Assembly (NCBI GenBank): GCA_963719165.1
Contig: CAVRAV010000001.1
Location: forward strand, 496,001-560,000
DNA length: 64,000 nucleotides
DNA from: JAOUEA01 sp963719165
GTDB taxonomy: Bacteria; Actinomycetota; UBA4738; HRBIN12
Direction: 5' to 3'
The notes beneath the pieces were generated by a model. The model saw nothing but the letters and a program-made list of their open reading frames with translations, was not told the origin of the DNA and made no database searches. A program made the position numbers and the translations under genes. This document shows positions 62,088 to 64,000 of the stretch, piece by piece. Position 1 is the stretch's first letter; each line of letters opens with the position of its first letter.

Positions 62088-62486
62088 ATGCAAGAGGAAT
62101 TCGATAGCGCCGCCACTGAGGCCATCATCGAGGATACGACCGCGCTGTCAGAGGCGTCCGCGCCGGGGGGCTCGAGCGACGGGACGCCCACCCCCGAGGC
62201 GGTCACGGACGCGCTCAAGAACGTGTACGACCCGGAGCTCGGGATCAACATCGTTGACCTGGGCCTCGTCTATGAGGTGAAGGTCGGGGACGCGGGCGAC
62301 GTCGACATCGAATACACCCTGACGACGATGGGCTGCCCGATCGGTCCGCTGATCGAGGATCAGATGCGGGCGTTCCTGCAGGCCGTGCCCGGGGTGGGCG
62401 CGGTGAGGCCCGAGATGGTGCTGCGTCCGGCGTGGACGCCGGAGATGATGTCCGACGAGGCGAAAGCGGCCCTGGGCATCTTCTGA
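62088..62486 (+). CDS. MIP18/SufT-family Fe-S cluster assembly factor
   Basis: 132 aa. After a disordered acidic N-terminus of 35 residues, the DUF59 domain: TDALKNVYDPELGINIVDLG, LVYEVKVGDAGDVDIEYTLT, TMGCPIGPLIEDQMRAFLQA (Cys83) and VLRPAWTPEMMSDEAKAALG. Members help mature Fe-S proteins and often close suf operons in actinobacteria; here it stands alone. Radical SAM LipA is one local Fe-S client. GAGGAAGC lies 5 nt before the ATG; TACGCT at 62046-62051 may be its -10 box. Confidence 0.9.
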   Translation: MQEEFDSAATEAIIEDTTALSEASAPGGSSDGTPTPEAVTDALKNVYDPELGINIVDLGLVYEVKVGDAGDVDIEYTLTTMGCPIGPLIEDQMRAFLQAVPGVGAVRPEMVLRPAWTPEMMSDEAKAALGIF

Positions 62487-62602
62487 GTTCCGCGTCGAGC
62501 CCCCCTTTCGACACGTTCGCGGTGCACGCGGTATCGTTGCACCTGCAATCGCTCGGCGATCCACTTGGATCTCTTTCTCGACGGCCGGACCGGGGGCATA
62601 GC

Positions 62603-62710
62603 GTGATCCGCACCAGATGCTTCGGGGTCGTGGCGGCGATGATCCCGTCCCGCCTGTGCTGTATGTCCCGCCGCGCCCTCCGGGAGGCGCGCGCGACCCT
62701 GCGGCCCTAG
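62603..62710 (+). CDS. Candidate Cys-containing leader peptide (35 aa)
   Basis: From a GTG with GGGGG 6 nt upstream, the reading is MIRTRCFGVVAAMIPSRLCC then MSRRALREARATLRP. It has a tandem Cys-Cys (62657-62662) and a third Cys, and lies 121 nt before the thiosulfate sulfurtransferase. Mycobacterial short ORFs with consecutive Cys codons upstream of sulfur genes act as cysteine-responsive attenuators, so this could be a regulatory uORF. Evidence is position plus Cys content only; an in-frame longer ORF exists but would run through from the 62.4 kb coding region. Confidence 0.4.
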   Translation: MIRTRCFGVVAAMIPSRLCCMSRRALREARATLRP

Positions 62711-62792
62711 CGCCGGCATCCCGGAACCAACCGCTTCGCATCCCGCCGCATCTGCGGCCGCTCTCCCGTTCCCGGACCTGGATCCGGGCGAG

Positions 62793-62811
62793 CGCGGGCC
62801 ATTGGCCCGCG
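62793..62811 (+). promoter_or_regulatory. Hairpin just upstream of the sulfurtransferase ribosome site
   Basis: CGCGGGCC - ATT - GGCCCGCG: a perfect 8-bp stem with a 3-nt loop ending 2 nt before the AGGAAGGAG ribosome site of the gene at 62832. No U-tract. It could hold or expose the ribosome site depending on leader translation. Confidence 0.45.
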
Positions 62812-62831
62812 GCAGGAAGGAGTTGAGATCC

Positions 62832-63677
62832 ATGGCGGACTACGCCAACCCCGACGCCCTCGTGAGCACTGACTGGCTCGAGGACCATCTGGAGGATCCA
62901 CGCGTTCGCATCATCGAAGTGGACGAGGACACCACCGCCTACGAGAAAGGCCACGTCCCGAACGCGTTGCGCTGGAACTGGTCAACCGACCTCCATGCCG
63001 AGATCGGTCGGGATTTCCAGGACCGAGCGGGTTTCTCCCGGCTCTTGTCCGAGGCCGGGGTCGGACCCGGGACCACCGTCGTGCTCTACGGCGGCAACAA
63101 CAACTGGTTCGCGGCCTACGCGTATTGGCTGCTCAAGCTGCGCGGCTTCGACGACGTCAAGCTCGTGAACGGCGGGCGCAAGAAGTGGGAGCTCGAGAGT
63201 CGCAGGCTCACCCAGGATGTGCCGACGTTCGCGGCCACCGGATACACGATCGCCGGTCCCCAACGGCCCGAGATCCGCGCGCTCCGCGAGCAGGTCATCG
63301 GCCGTGTGGGCGGCGGCGCCGACTTCGTGGACGTACGTTCGCCGGAGGAGTTCCGGGGGGAGAAGATGGCTCCCGACCACTTGCCGCAGGAGCAGGCGCA
63401 GGTGCCCGGACACATCGCCGGCGCGGTGAACGTCCCCTGGGCTCAGGCCGCCAACGACGACGGAACGTTCAAGTCGGCCGACGAGCTGGCCGCGCTGTAC
63501 GAGGCCCGCGGCATCACGGGCGACGAGGAGATCATCGCCTACTGCCGGATCGGCGAACGATCCTCCCACACGTGGTTCGCGCTGCGGGAGCTCCTCGGCT
63601 TCTCCGACGTCAAGAACTACGACGGCTCCTGGACGGAGTACGGATCCTTGGTGGGAGCGCCGGTCGAGGTGGGCTGA
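62832..63677 (+). CDS. Thiosulfate sulfurtransferase (rhodanese)
   Basis: 281 aa, two rhodanese domains. N-terminal inactive domain: STDWLEDHLEDPRVRIIEVD, HVPNALRWNWSTDL and TTVVLYGGNNNWFAAYAYW. C-terminal active domain: FVDVRSPEEFRGEK, HIAGAVNVPWAQA and the persulfide loop IIAYCRIGERSSHTWF with Cys238. CRIGERSS is the signature of the CysA2/SseA type in actinobacteria that moves sulfur from thiosulfate. The start is set by AGGAAGGAG. The 345-nt region upstream holds the candidate leader peptide and hairpin. Confidence 0.95.
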   Translation: MADYANPDALVSTDWLEDHLEDPRVRIIEVDEDTTAYEKGHVPNALRWNWSTDLHAEIGRDFQDRAGFSRLLSEAGVGPGTTVVLYGGNNNWFAAYAYWLLKLRGFDDVKLVNGGRKKWELESRRLTQDVPTFAATGYTIAGPQRPEIRALREQVIGRVGGGADFVDVRSPEEFRGEKMAPDHLPQEQAQVPGHIAGAVNVPWAQAANDDGTFKSADELAALYEARGITGDEEIIAYCRIGERSSHTWFALRELLGFSDVKNYDGSWTEYGSLVGAPVEVG

Positions 63678-63744
63678 GTCGGCCGGGCGGGGGCCCGGCG
63701 GGTCGTCGTCCGGGACGCCGTGGCCCACCCCGCGGCCCCCGCCC

Positions 63745-64000
63745 TCAGGCCGCCGACGCGCGGCGGGCCTCCAACCCGAGGTCGCTCGGATCGGTTACGG
63801 GCTGCACATGCCGCACGGGGATCGAGAACTCACGGGCCGCCCGCGCCGGCAGGTCGATCCTCAGCCAGCGCGCTACCCGCCTCGAACGGGTGGCGACCAC
63901 GATCTCGTCGTAGGGCCGTCGCCGCAGCTCGTCTCGGATGGACTCGATCGGGCTGAAGTCCCCGAGCACTGAGGCGACCGTGAGGCCCGCGCGACGCAGG
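63745..64000 (-). CDS. Universal-stress-like protein, C-terminal part (cut by window edge)
   Basis: The last 84 codons of a gene that starts beyond the window. The reading VLGDFSPIESIRDELRRRPY, DEIVVATRSRRVARWLRIDL, PARAAREFSIPVRHVQPVTD is the end of a Rossmann-like domain found in actinobacterial universal-stress relatives (G.xxPi.ai.del....deIvv.T....rWl). No ATP-binding loop is visible in this part. Convergent with the sulfurtransferase (67-nt gap, no gene seen). Confidence 0.6.
   Translation of the reverse strand, partial: LRRAGLTVASVLGDFSPIESIRDELRRRPYDEIVVATRSRRVARWLRIDLPARAAREFSIPVRHVQPVTDPSDLGLEARRASAA

Overview
The window is high-GC DNA with dense, mostly well-conserved genes. The gene content points to an actinobacterium (Actinomycetota): an Lhr helicase next to a Nei2-type glycosylase, a C4 zinc-ribbon coiled-coil gene overlapping RNase H and followed by a type A RNase P RNA, an orphan Flp pilin, a polyprenyl sugar phosphotransferase, many secreted small proteins, and many transcripts that look leaderless (a TANNNT -10 box 6-10 nt before the start codon). 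I cannot name the order or genus; a little-studied, soil-type aerobic lineage is my inference.

Layout. 1-7.3 kb (minus): lhr - nei2 - gamma-glutamyltransferase-like enzyme - start of a PAS protein cut by the window edge. 7.3-9.5 kb: a bactofilin-like membrane protein facing two tandem secreted paralogs across a bidirectional terminator. 9.5-20.6 kb: a disturbed zone. It holds a NarL-type two-component pair whose regulator is frameshifted, a frameshifted S51-like protein, a frameshifted zinc-ribbon gene, tRNA-Val(TAC), a badly decayed adenylate cyclase/ATPase pseudogene, small membrane and secreted proteins, a channel fragment, a flavoprotein split by a C-run frameshift, and an intact alpha/beta hydrolase. 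20.6-26.4 kb (minus): a tightly overlapping heme-copper oxidase operon (cupredoxin - subunit II - subunit I - subunit III - CtaG - 38-aa membrane protein - SCO). Its subunit I lacks the usual D- and K-channel residues. 26.5-29.4 kb: an MMPL exporter with a very long coiled-coil insert.

29.6-41.7 kb: secreted proteins, an OmpR/HisKA two-component pair, a membrane dipeptidase, a cyclic-nucleotide-binding protein overlapping a YihY-type membrane protein, truncated hemoglobin, cold-shock protein, SURF1, an SDR dehydrogenase, a Flp pilin, zinc-ribbon protein, RNase H and the RNase P RNA. 41.7-59.2 kb centres on lipoate-dependent 2-oxoacid metabolism: lipA, a BCKDH-like E1 alpha/beta pair, then a complete lpd - E1 alpha - E1 beta - E2 - lipB operon with a methyltransferase at its end, and gcvT divergent from lpd. 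Between these lie a PerM-type transporter, a large PAS/GAF histidine kinase, a thioredoxin-TPR protein and an exopolysaccharide-initiating transferase. 59.2-64 kb: a lipoprotein, a receiver-kinase hybrid whose receiver carries Glu instead of Asp, a NarL regulator, a SufT-like Fe-S factor, a thiosulfate sulfurtransferase preceded by a candidate Cys-containing leader peptide, and the start of a stress-type protein running off the window.

Together the genes describe an aerobic heterotroph that oxidises 2-oxoacids through lipoylated complexes and passes electrons to a terminal oxidase assembled with SCO, CtaG and SURF1. The strongest leads for new biology are the divergent oxidase with its nested 38-aa protein, the candidate cysteine leader before the sulfurtransferase, the 22-codon leaderless ORF coupled to the secreted protein at 29.7 kb, and the coiled-coil MMPL protein.
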